From: Leyella stercorea | GTDB taxonomy: Bacteria > Bacteroidota > Bacteroidia > Bacteroidales > Bacteroidaceae | DNA: 33,476 nt | Direction of reading: 5' to 3' | NCBI RefSeq assembly: GCF_021531355.1 | Contig: NZ_JADYTS010000034.1 | Span: forward strand, 1-33,476 | Shown here: in pieces, positions 14,377 to 22,364 of the stretch | Position numbering within the stretch: position 1 is the first letter of the stretch | How the letters are laid out: each line of letters opens with the position of its first letter | Made by a program: the position numbers and the translations under genes | The notes under the pieces: generated by a model | Told to the model about the DNA's origin: nothing | Seen by the model: the letters and a program-made list of their open reading frames with translations, nothing else | Databases searched by the model: none

Positions 14377-14429
14377 GAAAAAGCCCCCACTGAGCAAAGG
14401 AGCTTGCTCTCAATGGCTCAGCGAGGACT
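14377..14429 (-). terminator. Intrinsic terminator after the capsid gene
   Basis: On the minus strand a 14-bp stem (14416-14429 with 14382-14395, including a few G-T pairs), with a smaller GAGAGC..GCTC fold in its loop, is followed by a T-run (14378-14381). It lies 36 bp after the capsid stop codon, inside the operon, and could lower expression of the downstream tail genes. Confidence 0.8.
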
Positions 14430-14464
14430 TGTCGAGACAATATTTTTTTATTAACAACTTCTTT

Positions 14465-16150
14465 TTAGGCGGCTACGTCCTGGCCTTTGTAGGCTTCCCA
14501 CTTGGTGCCGTTGTAGTAGTACACCGAACCCTTGTCGTACTGAACGTCGCTAGCGGTGTAGTCCTCAGTAAGAGCCACCTTCATGCCCTTTGCCGGAGTA
14601 TCGGGGAACTTAGGAGCAGAGATAATTGTGCGAAGTGTGGTCATGCCGAGCTTCGAAATCTTCTCCTCCGGACCTACGAGTACCGAGTTATAGCCGCGCA
14701 GAGCGATGCAGTCTGCCTCCTCGTGAATCCAGCGCTTTGCGTCACGGATTGCACCTGCACCCTTCGACATGTCGTTCGTGCGCTCCTTGTTGGCTACACG
14801 CACGTAGCGACGGCTCGCCTTGAGGTCTACAATGACGGCGAAGTCCTCCATGTGCATAAGGTCGAGGGTCTGGTCCCATACAACGTCGAATGTACCGAAG
14901 GTGTCCTTGATGCGCTTGAAGGTGAGGTCAAACTCGTCGTGGTTGATGATGTCGTTCTTGCCGTCTTTGACAATCTTCATCTTCTCCATGTTCTCGATGA
15001 AGTTCTTGCCGGCGAATACGTAGGCGTGGTTGTTCTCGGCAAAGTCCGTAAACTGGAGCTTCGACAGAGCAATCCAGTCTGCCCATTCCTGCACCTCTCC
15101 GATAGCATAAGCGTTGGTCAACTGGGGCAAGATACCCTCTGCAATGTACACGTCCTCAACAGCACCATCCTCGGTGAGCACCTTAAAGCGTCGCTTAGTG
15201 CCAAGCCAATAAGAACGCTCGGCGCGGAGGTTGTACTTCATGATGGCGTCTGCCTTGAGGTCGTTGACAGTGATAGGCACCTTGGTCTGCACCTTCTCGA
15301 AGTCGGTAGTAAAGAGAATGTTGAGCAGCTTTTTCTGCACGCAAATCTCCTTCTCGCGAGGCTGCATGTTCTCGGGCGGAACCATGAGCTGCGACTCGCT
15401 TGCTGCGGTTGCGCCTACGAGGAATACCGAACCCGATGGAATGTCCGGACAGGTCATGCTGTCGAGGTCTGTCGATGGTGTACCGTTGTTCTTCGCCTTG
15501 CCGTTGGTAGCCTGGAGAGTGACCTTCTTTCCGTTCGACTCGATTACGTACAGCTGCAAGATACCCTCACGCTCTGTGGTTGAACCTTCCTTGTAGCCCT
15601 CCACGTCGGGCACGTACACGGTCGAGCACTTGTAGAACGGACGGAGAGAACCAGAGAAGTTGGTAGAGTTAAGCTCGATGGTGTCGCCACCAGTGATTTG
15701 GGCAGTAGTCTTACCGTCGAGAGTCTCGCCACCAATACGCATGTGCTTGGCGGTCCAGTTCTTGATAGCCACCTTAGTAGCCACCTGTCGGGCGATACTA
15801 AGAAGCGGAGTCTTGTATGGGTAGAACTTTACGATGTTTCTGTCCCACTCCTCATCAATCATGTCGCCCTCTTTGAGCTGCGTTGACGATGCCTGCGAGC
15901 CCGTCAAATCCTGACCGTCCTTTTTACCTCCGGGACTGTTGAGGTCGCTCTTGCCAGCCTCAACGGGTTCGTTGGCAGCAGCCTCAGCAGCGGAAGCCGG
16001 AGCAGGGCCCTCGTCGCCAATCTGAGGAGCAACGTTGTCGGCAACAGCCATGAGCGACGAACCGCCAGTTACAACGGAGAGAAGCATAAGAAAAAGCCAA
16101 GTAAGGAAACGTCCACTTTTAATAAAATTAATAAACCGATTGTGTTTCAT
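14465..16150 (-). CDS. Major capsid protein (HK97-fold candidate) with hydrophobic N-terminus
   Basis: A 561-aa protein directly downstream of an acidic scaffold-like gene. The part from about residue 95 (DMIDEEWDRNIVKFYPYKTPLL) to about 530 looks like a phage major capsid protein, with conserved-looking blocks TDFEKVQTKVPITVNDLKAD and RRFKVLTEDGAVEDVYIAEG. Unusually, residues 1-40 read like a signal peptide or membrane anchor: basic MKHNRFINFIKSGR, then a hydrophobic FLTWLFLMLLSVVTG and small residues GGSSLMAVA. An Ala/Pro/Glu-rich linker (about 45-90) follows. The N-terminal part is probably removed during maturation, as in HK97-type delta domains, but a membrane-spanning pro-segment is uncommon. 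A strong terminator follows the gene. Confidence 0.8.
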   Translation of the reverse strand: MKHNRFINFIKSGRFLTWLFLMLLSVVTGGSSLMAVADNVAPQIGDEGPAPASAAEAAANEPVEAGKSDLNSPGGKKDGQDLTGSQASSTQLKEGDMIDEEWDRNIVKFYPYKTPLLSIARQVATKVAIKNWTAKHMRIGGETLDGKTTAQITGGDTIELNSTNFSGSLRPFYKCSTVYVPDVEGYKEGSTTEREGILQLYVIESNGKKVTLQATNGKAKNNGTPSTDLDSMTCPDIPSGSVFLVGATAASESQLMVPPENMQPREKEICVQKKLLNILFTTDFEKVQTKVPITVNDLKADAIMKYNLRAERSYWLGTKRRFKVLTEDGAVEDVYIAEGILPQLTNAYAIGEVQEWADWIALSKLQFTDFAENNHAYVFAGKNFIENMEKMKIVKDGKNDIINHDEFDLTFKRIKDTFGTFDVVWDQTLDLMHMEDFAVIVDLKASRRYVRVANKERTNDMSKGAGAIRDAKRWIHEEADCIALRGYNSVLVGPEEKISKLGMTTLRTIISAPKFPDTPAKGMKVALTEDYTASDVQYDKGSVYYYNGTKWEAYKGQDVAA

Positions 16151-16222
16151 TTGATTGATATTTTTAGAAATTAATAAATAATAATAAATATGACAGGTGT
16201 CCTATAGTCTTTTGTAGAAGAA

Positions 16223-16984
16223 CTATTTGATTAAGCCGTCCCAGAAGCTGCCGCCCTTCTTCTTGCTGGGCTGAGCACCGCCGTTGGTGTTAAGGGTAGG
16301 GGGCAGGTCGTTCTTCTCCGAACGTTTCACCTTGTTCTGAATCTTCTCGTTGCGTCCCTGCATAGCTCCTTCTTCACGAGCCGAAGCCACGTCTGCGTCA
16401 TAGTTCTGCGCATTCTTGAACAGCGTCCATGTCTCTGCCGACACCTTGCCGTCCTCAGCTTCGCCTATTATCTTGAAGAACTTCTCCCACAGGTCTGCCT
16501 TGGCATCATCGTCAAGACCCAACTCGTCCATAGCGTCGGCCGACTGCTTCAGGTTCTCCGCAATCTCTTTCTCGCGGCTCTCCTCGTCAGCCTTCTTCTG
16601 CTGGAAGTCCGCAATCTGCTGAGCCACCTTCTTGCCCATTTCTTCGTCTTCCAAGGCTGCGCCGATGTCTATGCCCTGCTTTGCCATCCACTCTATCGGG
16701 TCCATGTCGGGGTTGTCCTTCAAGTCCATGGCCATTGCTGCAAGCCAGCGGTTGTTGTCAAACATTTCGCTCAGCGCACGGCCGTTCTCCTCGTATGCCG
16801 ACAGAGCGTCTGCATCCTCGTTCATCGCGCCGTAGCGGGCTTCTTTGTCCTCAAAGTCAATGTCCTTGTGACGCTTGCTGAAGCGCTCTGCAAAGGCCTT
16901 GCGGTTCGGACGTTCCTCCACAGGAGGTGCCATCGCATCCTGTCCGGGTGCAACGTCATTCTTGTTTTTGTTTTCTTCGTCCAT
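16223..16984 (-). CDS. Scaffolding-type protein
   Basis: A 253-aa, strongly charged, helical protein (DFQQKKADEESREKEIAENL and similar stretches) with a disordered N-terminus (NKNKNDVAPGQDAMAPPVEE) and a basic C-terminal tail (KKKGGSFWDGLIK). Acidic coiled-coil composition, a basic end and the location 72 bp upstream of the major capsid gene are the hallmarks of phage capsid scaffolds, which direct procapsid assembly and then leave. The ATG at 16984 is preferred over the in-frame start at 17125 because the extension is basic, unlike the rest, and runs through the divergent promoter region. No protease motif is seen in this protein. Confidence 0.75.
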   Translation of the reverse strand: MDEENKNKNDVAPGQDAMAPPVEERPNRKAFAERFSKRHKDIDFEDKEARYGAMNEDADALSAYEENGRALSEMFDNNRWLAAMAMDLKDNPDMDPIEWMAKQGIDIGAALEDEEMGKKVAQQIADFQQKKADEESREKEIAENLKQSADAMDELGLDDDAKADLWEKFFKIIGEAEDGKVSAETWTLFKNAQNYDADVASAREEGAMQGRNEKIQNKVKRSEKNDLPPTLNTNGGAQPSKKKGGSFWDGLIK

Positions 16985-17023
16985 TTTTCTTTCTGTAAAA
17001 TTTAGATTTGACTTTCTAAAACG

Positions 17024-17031
17024 CAAATATC
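17024..17031 (-). promoter_or_regulatory. Candidate promoter element of the minus-strand capsid operon
   Basis: On the minus strand GATATTTG at 17031-17024 differs from TAnnTTTG only in the first base and lies about 40 bp before the scaffold ATG. It is the best candidate in the divergent 16985-17143 interval. Confidence 0.35.
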
Positions 17032-17104
17032 TTAGTTTTTTATCACTGTTTTTCCGTCTTTCGTCTGTAGGACGAAACACGGCATTTAGAGCTTGTTTTT
17101 CACG

Positions 17105-17112
17105 TATTTTTG
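17105..17112 (+). promoter_or_regulatory. Candidate -7 element of the plus-strand portal operon
   Basis: TATTTTTG matches TAnnTTTG perfectly, 31 bp before the portal ATG. A TTTA at 17084-17087 near the -33 spacing is the closest upstream match. Confidence 0.5.
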
Positions 17113-17143
17113 CGCTGATACACAATGTTATTTCATACAGAAT

Positions 17144-19135
17144 ATGCAGAAGAATATACCCACATTATCACGTGTTATGCCGTCCTCGGGCAAGACGTTC
17201 GACTCCGTACGCCGACGCATGGAGCACGAGCATGGCAGCAATACCGACTATGAGCTATTGCAGCGATGTTGGCAGGCGTGGAACAATCTTGAAGCCGTAC
17301 GCCTCGCTCGCGACCGGGCTAAGCGATATTGCTACGGCGACCAGTGGGGCGACACCGTACGGGTCTACAAGAACGGATTCTACTACGACTACACCGAGCG
17401 CGAATATCTCAAGAAGAAAGGCTCCGTTCCTCTCTCCAACAACGTCATGGTCTCCATTCTCAACACCATCGTTGGTCTCTATGCCAAGCAGGGCACCGAG
17501 CCTGTATGCTTCGCACGCACACGCTCCTCTCAGTCCCTCTCCGATATGATGTCTGCCACGATGCAGTGCAACTGGCAGAACACACAGATGGAAGACCTCC
17601 TCAAGCACGTCCTCGAAGATTATCTTATCGGTGGTGTTGTGGTCTGCCGTGAGACGTACGAAGACCGCGAACAGGAGATTGAAGACTCATGGACTGATTA
17701 TATCGAGCCTAACTATGTCTTCTGGGAGGGTGGTTCCGACCCCCGACACCTTGACTTCTCGCTCATCGGTGTGCTTCATGACGTTTCAAGAGAAGACCTT
17801 TATAAGAAGTTTGCCAAGGACGAGTACGGACTTGACGTCAATCGGCTCAACCGTATCTTCAATATCGACCCCGACGACGTTTCTACCGAGGGCACGCTGC
17901 ACAACGACACCAACGACTTATCTAACATTTCGTTCGACATTCCGTCTCGTCGTGGCCATTGCGTCCGTATCATTGAGGTGTGGACTACCGAGACAAAGTA
18001 TCGCTATCAGTGCTACGACCCTATTGCCACCAACGAGTCTGATGCCTATTTCCGCATCGAGTGCGACGACAAGGTTCTTATTGCCCAGCTCAACGCCAAG
18101 AACGCCGAGCGCAAGCGTCAGTACGACCTCATGGGTGTTCCGCCAGAAGAACGGGCTTATATCACAGCCAAGAAGGTGGCAGATAAGTATTGGTATTACA
18201 CCTACATGGCACCCGACGGAACTGTCCTCTGCCGTGGCGAGTCGCCCTACGACTTCAAGTCTCACCCCTTCACCGTCAAGCTCTATCCCTACATCAACGG
18301 CGAGATTCATCCCTTCATGGGCAACATCATCGACCAGCAGCGCTACATCAACCGCCTTATCATCATGAACGATATGGCGATACGCTCCTCTGCCAAGGGT
18401 CTTATGCTTGTGCCTACGCAGGTACTCGACGGTATGACTCCCGACCAGTTTGCCGAACAGGCCACCGAGTACGACGGCATGATATTCTACACTCCTAAGG
18501 CTACACTACCGAACTCGCGCCCCGATGTCATTACGTCCAACGCCGTCAATCTCGGCACCAACGAGCTTCTGCAGATTGAGCTTAATCTCATCCGTGAGGT
18601 TTCCAATGTGTCGGGTGCTCTTCAGGGCAAGACTCCTACAGCCGGAACGTCTGCTTCACGCTACGCCCAGGAGTCACAGAATGCCTCCACCTCACTTTAC
18701 TCAATCCTGAAGGACATCGAGTCGTTCACCGAGAACGTCGCACAGAAGAAGTGCATGATGATCAAGCAGTACTACGAAGACGGACGCATCATATTCAATC
18801 GCGACTACACGTCTACATTGGAGTACGACCGCATGGCTGCACGCGACATCAAGTTCAAGATTTCCATCAAGAACGCAGCTGCCACCGCTGCCTATCAGAA
18901 CAACATCAACGACCAGCTCGACAAGCTCCTCGAACTTGGCGCTATCAACGTCGTGCAGTATCTGCAAAACCTCAACGCCCCGTTTGCCGACCGTCTCTTA
19001 CAGGACATTCAGAGCCAGCAGGCAGAGCTTGAAGCGCAACAGGCAGCAATGCAGCAACAGCCACCGCAAGACGGCATCGTCCCCGGTGCCGACCAACAGG
19101 CAGTCCAGCAAGCACAGCAATACCTACAGCAATAG
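17144..19135 (+). CDS. Portal protein
   Basis: A 663-aa protein of podovirus-portal type, the dodecameric ring through which DNA enters and leaves the head. Supporting features are the start region with DYELLQRCWQAWNNLEAVRLARDR (first part: DYELLQRCWQAW), YCYGDQW near residue 60, NNVMVSILNTIVGLY, and the central HPFMGNIIDQQRYINRLI block typical of portal stem/wing regions, followed by helices and a Gln-rich C-terminal tail (QQAELEAQQAAMQQQPP) that may form the barrel. Length is close to P22-like portals. The ATG at 17144 (MQKNIPTLS) is preferred to 17093, which overlaps the candidate promoter. It is the first gene of the plus-strand packaging operon. Confidence 0.88.
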   Translation: MQKNIPTLSRVMPSSGKTFDSVRRRMEHEHGSNTDYELLQRCWQAWNNLEAVRLARDRAKRYCYGDQWGDTVRVYKNGFYYDYTEREYLKKKGSVPLSNNVMVSILNTIVGLYAKQGTEPVCFARTRSSQSLSDMMSATMQCNWQNTQMEDLLKHVLEDYLIGGVVVCRETYEDREQEIEDSWTDYIEPNYVFWEGGSDPRHLDFSLIGVLHDVSREDLYKKFAKDEYGLDVNRLNRIFNIDPDDVSTEGTLHNDTNDLSNISFDIPSRRGHCVRIIEVWTTETKYRYQCYDPIATNESDAYFRIECDDKVLIAQLNAKNAERKRQYDLMGVPPEERAYITAKKVADKYWYYTYMAPDGTVLCRGESPYDFKSHPFTVKLYPYINGEIHPFMGNIIDQQRYINRLIIMNDMAIRSSAKGLMLVPTQVLDGMTPDQFAEQATEYDGMIFYTPKATLPNSRPDVITSNAVNLGTNELLQIELNLIREVSNVSGALQGKTPTAGTSASRYAQESQNASTSLYSILKDIESFTENVAQKKCMMIKQYYEDGRIIFNRDYTSTLEYDRMAARDIKFKISIKNAAATAAYQNNINDQLDKLLELGAINVVQYLQNLNAPFADRLLQDIQSQQAELEAQQAAMQQQPPQDGIVPGADQQAVQQAQQYLQQ

Positions 19136-19164
19136 CGATAAGGTATCAAGCAATCTCAATCAAT

Positions 19165-19219
19165 GGCTCAGTAAGGCTTAGAAAGGCCCAGTAAGGCCCA
19201 TCACCAACAGCCCAGTAAA
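19165..19219 (+). repeat. Decamer repeat array 1
   Basis: Four consecutive 10-bp units, GGCTCAGTAA-GGCTTAGAAA and GGCCCAGTAA-GGCCCATCAC, then a degenerate GCCCAGTAAATTA. It fills the gap between the portal gene and the next gene. Confidence 0.85.
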
Positions 19220-19236
19220 TTAAAAAATCACTCAAT

Positions 19237-19740
19237 ATGTCAATATCCGTTACCCTATCCGATGTCACCGCTGCCGCCAAACAGCAACTCTCCATTATCG
19301 GCAAGCATCACAAGACAGCCTCGGGCGAAACCCTTTTCTCTACGGCTACGCTCTCTTCATTGGAAGAAAGCGCAATGCCGACATTCGCCAAGTCGGCTGC
19401 ACACATCGTCGTCGCCGAACTATCACCCATAATAACATCATTCACGGAAAGCTCAAGTCTGACATTCGAGATTGACAACACCCGTTGGAACAACGGCTTG
19501 AACTCGGCATTCTCTGCGGCTTTACAGTCTTACCTCATAGCCAGTACAGTGCAGTCGGTCATCAATATGTTCGCACCCGACATCGCGCCAAAGTACACAG
19601 CCGATGCCCAACATCTGCTTGCTTCGCTTGTCAAGATGGCTTTCACGAAACAGCAGCCTCGTACCTCTTCCTCAGCGTACAACATAAGCGCCACTGCAAC
19701 AGTTGAAGACAGCGAAAAAAACGACGGATACAGCAATTGA
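19237..19740 (+). CDS. Small virion protein, distant relative of the next two genes
   Basis: A 167-aa protein with two helical blocks separated by a beta segment. Although weakly similar, it follows the plan of the two genes downstream: an E-rich helix (SSLEESAMPTFAKSAAHIVVAEL), a beta segment with R-W-NNG (compare RFNG in the others), then a long helix (LNSAFSAALQSYLIASTVQSVIN). A Thr/Ser-rich tail with EDSEKND follows. It begins 17 bp after repeat array 1. Role unknown; likely part of the head-tail interface, from its place after the portal. Confidence 0.65.
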   Translation: MSISVTLSDVTAAAKQQLSIIGKHHKTASGETLFSTATLSSLEESAMPTFAKSAAHIVVAELSPIITSFTESSSLTFEIDNTRWNNGLNSAFSAALQSYLIASTVQSVINMFAPDIAPKYTADAQHLLASLVKMAFTKQQPRTSSSAYNISATATVEDSEKNDGYSN

Positions 19741-19758
19741 CAATAAAACAATTTGATT

Positions 19759-20322
19759 ATGAAGATAACTTTCACCATTTCCAAATCACTCGCTATAGAG
19801 GCAGTCAAGAGCGAAACCTACATCAAGGGCTCTATCGACTCGTCAACACAGCAGGGAGCTGACAAGCTCCGCTACAACGAAACCGCTGGCGACATAACCG
19901 TACACGAAAGAAAACTTGCAAAGGATTTTGTACGAGGCGTTGAACGTTTGAAGTCCGTTTATGTTGACTTCTTTTCCCCGAATCATCAGTCTGTGGGCGA
20001 CACTTCTATTTCGGCTTCCTATTCCGGCAGCGAAGGCTCTGCAAGCATAACCATTGTTGTTTCACGACGCTTCAACGGTGCGCTCACCGATGCCATAGCC
20101 AACTACTCGCAGCAGTACGTCGAGGAATACATGACTTATCAGTGGTGGCTGTCAGCAGGACAGCAGCCACAGGCCGAACCACATGCCGCCATGATGAAGG
20201 ATTTGGAAAACCGCATACGCAAGTCGTTCACCATTTCCTCGCCATTGCAGGCAAAAGCCGAATACTCATCCGTGAACGGGAAGATGTGCAACGACGACGG
20301 CACGGATTTTACAGGCAACTGA
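19759..20322 (+). CDS. Virion protein A of a tandem paralogue pair
   Basis: A 187-aa protein. It shares with the next gene KSL..EA at residues 9-15, ETAGD at exactly residues 41-45, HER at 49-51, a Q-x-VGD at 77-81, RFNG at 104-107, LTD, QWW at 128-130, QAEP at 138-141 and IRK-x-F near 153-157, at nearly identical spacing. These strongly suggest gene duplication. The fold is probably helix, beta layer, helix. ATG at 19759 is preferred to an in-frame TTG at 19753. Function is unknown; as part of the portal-terminase operon it is probably a virion connector or completion protein. Confidence 0.7.
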   Translation: MKITFTISKSLAIEAVKSETYIKGSIDSSTQQGADKLRYNETAGDITVHERKLAKDFVRGVERLKSVYVDFFSPNHQSVGDTSISASYSGSEGSASITIVVSRRFNGALTDAIANYSQQYVEEYMTYQWWLSAGQQPQAEPHAAMMKDLENRIRKSFTISSPLQAKAEYSSVNGKMCNDDGTDFTGN

Positions 20323-20348
20323 TGTTTCACCAATAAATAGTACATACT

Positions 20349-21137
20349 ATGATAATCAAATTTCAAATCATAAAGTCGCTTGTCCGTGAAGCGTTCCAGT
20401 CTGCCACTTTCCTTAAGGGACAGATGGACAAGATTACCGCGGGAGCCAACAACGCTCTTGTGGCAAGCGAAACGGCTGGCGACGAAGCTCTCCACGAACG
20501 GGTGTTCACTTCCGATTTCCACGCTGCCTTGGAAACTCTGAAAACCATATTCGTCGACTACCTTGTGCCTACACCTCAGACCGTTGGCGACAATGCAATC
20601 TTCTACAATGAGAAGACTGACGACATCGTGGAGTTTACATTATCGGTGTCGCATCGGTTCAACGGCACGCTTACGGACACATTGGCACGGCTGAGCGCCA
20701 AGTATGCCGAGGATTACGTTACGATGCAATGGTGGATAAAGACCACCAACGCCAAGCAGGCTGAACCCTATCAGGCTGCTCTTGTCAAGGACGAATCCGA
20801 CATACGCAAGTGCTTCATCCTCTCAGCGCCACGTGTCCCCACCGTCAAGTTCCCCACCTCTATCACTGCAAAGGTCGACGGCTCCGACAATGGGGGCGAA
20901 GTCACGCTTTCTATTGACGAGGACGCAACGGTTTCCTACAGCCTTAACGGCGGTGCTGTTGACGACATCGAGGCACGTTCCGAAGACGTAGGCATTGTAC
21001 ACATCGTGCGCTCTGCCCAACCTAAGACATTCGTCCTTCGTCCGGTTAACACTGGCGTTTCCAAGGTACGCCTCTTCTCTCGCCATTCCGACAACGTCTA
21101 CGCAGAGTTTACAGTCATAGTTTCCAAAGAGCATTAA
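20349..21137 (+). CDS. Virion protein B, paralogue with added Ig-like domain
   Basis: A 262-aa protein. Residues 1-160 align with the preceding gene product, with ETAGD at the same residues (41-45), RFNG at 103-106, QWW at 127-129 and QAEP at 137-140. Residues about 165-262 form an additional beta-rich domain (ITAKVDGSDNGGEVTLSIDE through EFTVIVSKEH) of the immunoglobulin-like type often appended to phage structural proteins. The gap to the first paralogue is only 26 bp. The pair probably occupies neighbouring or alternative positions in the virion, with the Ig-like domain exposed. Exact location unknown. Confidence 0.72.
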   Translation: MIIKFQIIKSLVREAFQSATFLKGQMDKITAGANNALVASETAGDEALHERVFTSDFHAALETLKTIFVDYLVPTPQTVGDNAIFYNEKTDDIVEFTLSVSHRFNGTLTDTLARLSAKYAEDYVTMQWWIKTTNAKQAEPYQAALVKDESDIRKCFILSAPRVPTVKFPTSITAKVDGSDNGGEVTLSIDEDATVSYSLNGGAVDDIEARSEDVGIVHIVRSAQPKTFVLRPVNTGVSKVRLFSRHSDNVYAEFTVIVSKEH

Positions 21138-21154
21138 CCCAAAACAATGTCTAT

Positions 21155-21760
21155 ATGAATCACGACTTTTCCGAACTGCATCCGCACATGGCTTCACGCG
21201 AAAGGGGATGGAATCCAATCCCCAACCCGCTTGCACCCCAACCGCCACGTCGTGCTTACGGACACTCCGTCAAGCATATTTTCCTACAGGCCGACCAGCT
21301 CCTCTATGATGTTGATGCCATTACCGGCATGATTGATAAGGCAGCACGTTCAGTGCACAACGATGCCGAGGTTGCCACGTCCGAGTCTGACACCTATCGT
21401 CCTATGTTCTTCCGTTGGTTCGACAAGTACATAGCCAGTGTCGAGCATTGTCTTTCCGCTTTCGTTCTCAAACCCGAAGGTGTCACCCGTCTCAACGACC
21501 TCAAGGAGTGGGACGAACGTGAAATTTCGCTTCTCATGCCCGACTACTGGGACGCCACTGTCTACGACTCTCTCGTCAAGGCTATTCACCAGTATGTAGT
21601 TGACGGCACACTCTACGAATATATGTCTCTTGTGCTCTCCTCGCGCGACCCTCGCACCATCGACCGCAAGGAGTCCCTTGAAGAAGGCATTACCAACATA
21701 CGAGCCCTCTCCTGCCGAGTCATTCCCGGCTCAGTCCACAAGCACCTAAGCCCCTTCTAA
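21155..21760 (+). CDS. Virion-operon protein, unknown function
   Basis: A 201-aa protein with a Pro-rich N-terminus (WNPIPNPLAPQPPRRAYG), then helices around VKHIFLQADQLLYDVDAITGM and a segment YDSLVKAIHQYVVDGTLYEYM that has the same spacing of hydrophobic residues as the LTD...QWW helix of the two preceding genes. It may be a fourth, very divergent member of that group. It starts 17 bp after the previous gene, and repeat array 2 separates it from the small terminase. No catalytic motif or membrane helix is visible. Confidence 0.65.
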   Translation: MNHDFSELHPHMASRERGWNPIPNPLAPQPPRRAYGHSVKHIFLQADQLLYDVDAITGMIDKAARSVHNDAEVATSESDTYRPMFFRWFDKYIASVEHCLSAFVLKPEGVTRLNDLKEWDEREISLLMPDYWDATVYDSLVKAIHQYVVDGTLYEYMSLVLSSRDPRTIDRKESLEEGITNIRALSCRVIPGSVHKHLSPF

Positions 21761-21788
21761 AGCGATTGCACCCCAAAATTTCACCAAA

Positions 21789-21829
21789 GGCTCAGTCGGC
21801 TCAAAAAGGCCCAGAAAGGCTTATCATCA
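21789..21829 (+). repeat. Decamer repeat array 2
   Basis: Units GGCTCAGTC, GGCTCAAAAA, GGCCCAGAAA and GGCTTATCAT, in the gap before the small terminase gene. Confidence 0.85.
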
Positions 21830-21850
21830 AGGTTCAAAATTTCCCTCACT

Positions 21851-22222
21851 ATGCAAAAGACTCTCGACGACATTCCTCTCATATCCGAGCGTCGCAAGAA
21901 GCTTCTTCCTGCCGGGCGCAAGGCGCAAAAGGAGTTCATACGCGACCTCCTCTCTACCAATCAGGAGAAGTTCGAAGAGCTGTTCTCCGAACTTGCCGAG
22001 CACGACCCAAAGGCATGGCTGCTTCTCTATCACGACATGCAGAAGCACGTTGTCCCCAAGCAGTCCCAGCTCAACGTCTCCGTGGGCATCAACAAGGACT
22101 TCCAGGAACTCCAGGCACTATCCACTACCAAGACCGACGACCCTCTTGCCATTGGTGCCAACCCCGTTCCACGCATCGAAGATGCCGACTTCGAAGAACT
22201 AAAGGAGTACGAAGGACTCTGA
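21851..22222 (+). CDS. terS: Probable terminase small subunit
   Basis: A 123-aa mostly helical protein located 142 bp before the large terminase gene. The block FIRDLLSTNQEKFEELFSEL with DPKAWLLLYHDMQKHVVPKQ resembles DNA-binding terminase small subunits, which recognise the packaging start and regulate the motor. The C-terminal tail is acidic (EDADFEELKEYEGL), possibly the part contacting the large subunit. I do not see an independent DNA-binding motif such as a clear HTH, so the assignment rests on composition, size and order. Confidence 0.7.
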   Translation: MQKTLDDIPLISERRKKLLPAGRKAQKEFIRDLLSTNQEKFEELFSELAEHDPKAWLLLYHDMQKHVVPKQSQLNVSVGINKDFQELQALSTTKTDDPLAIGANPVPRIEDADFEELKEYEGL

Positions 22223-22258
22223 TTAATGATTAATGTTTATCAGCAGTCCATAACCAAA

Positions 22259-22353
22259 GGCTTAGTAAGGCCTAAAAAGGCTTAGCAAGGCTCATCACCC
22301 AAAATTTCCCCACGGCTCAGAAAGGCCTAAGAAGGCCCAGTAAGACCCATTAA
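22259..22353 (+). repeat. Decamer repeat array 3 (two sub-arrays)
   Basis: The first sub-array (22259-22298) reads GGCTTAGTAA-GGCCTAAAAA and GGCTTAGCAA-GGCTCATCAC; the second (22314-22353) reads GGCTCAGAAA-GGCCTAAGAA and GGCCCAGTAA-GACCCATTAA. They end 12 bp before the large terminase ATG. Confidence 0.88.
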
Positions 22354-22364
22354 ATAATTAGAAA

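Noticed and set aside
14309..15583. Long plus-strand open frame (424 codons) opposite the capsid gene
   Set aside because: Its protein is low-complexity Leu/Val-rich with no family features and lies fully antisense to a well-supported capsid gene; it is a by-product of that gene's codon use.
21766..22233. Plus-strand frame of 155 codons overlapping the small terminase
   Set aside because: Arg/Ser/His-rich translation of repeat array 2 and the terminase gene in a shifted frame; the 21851 frame has better codon use and helical structure.
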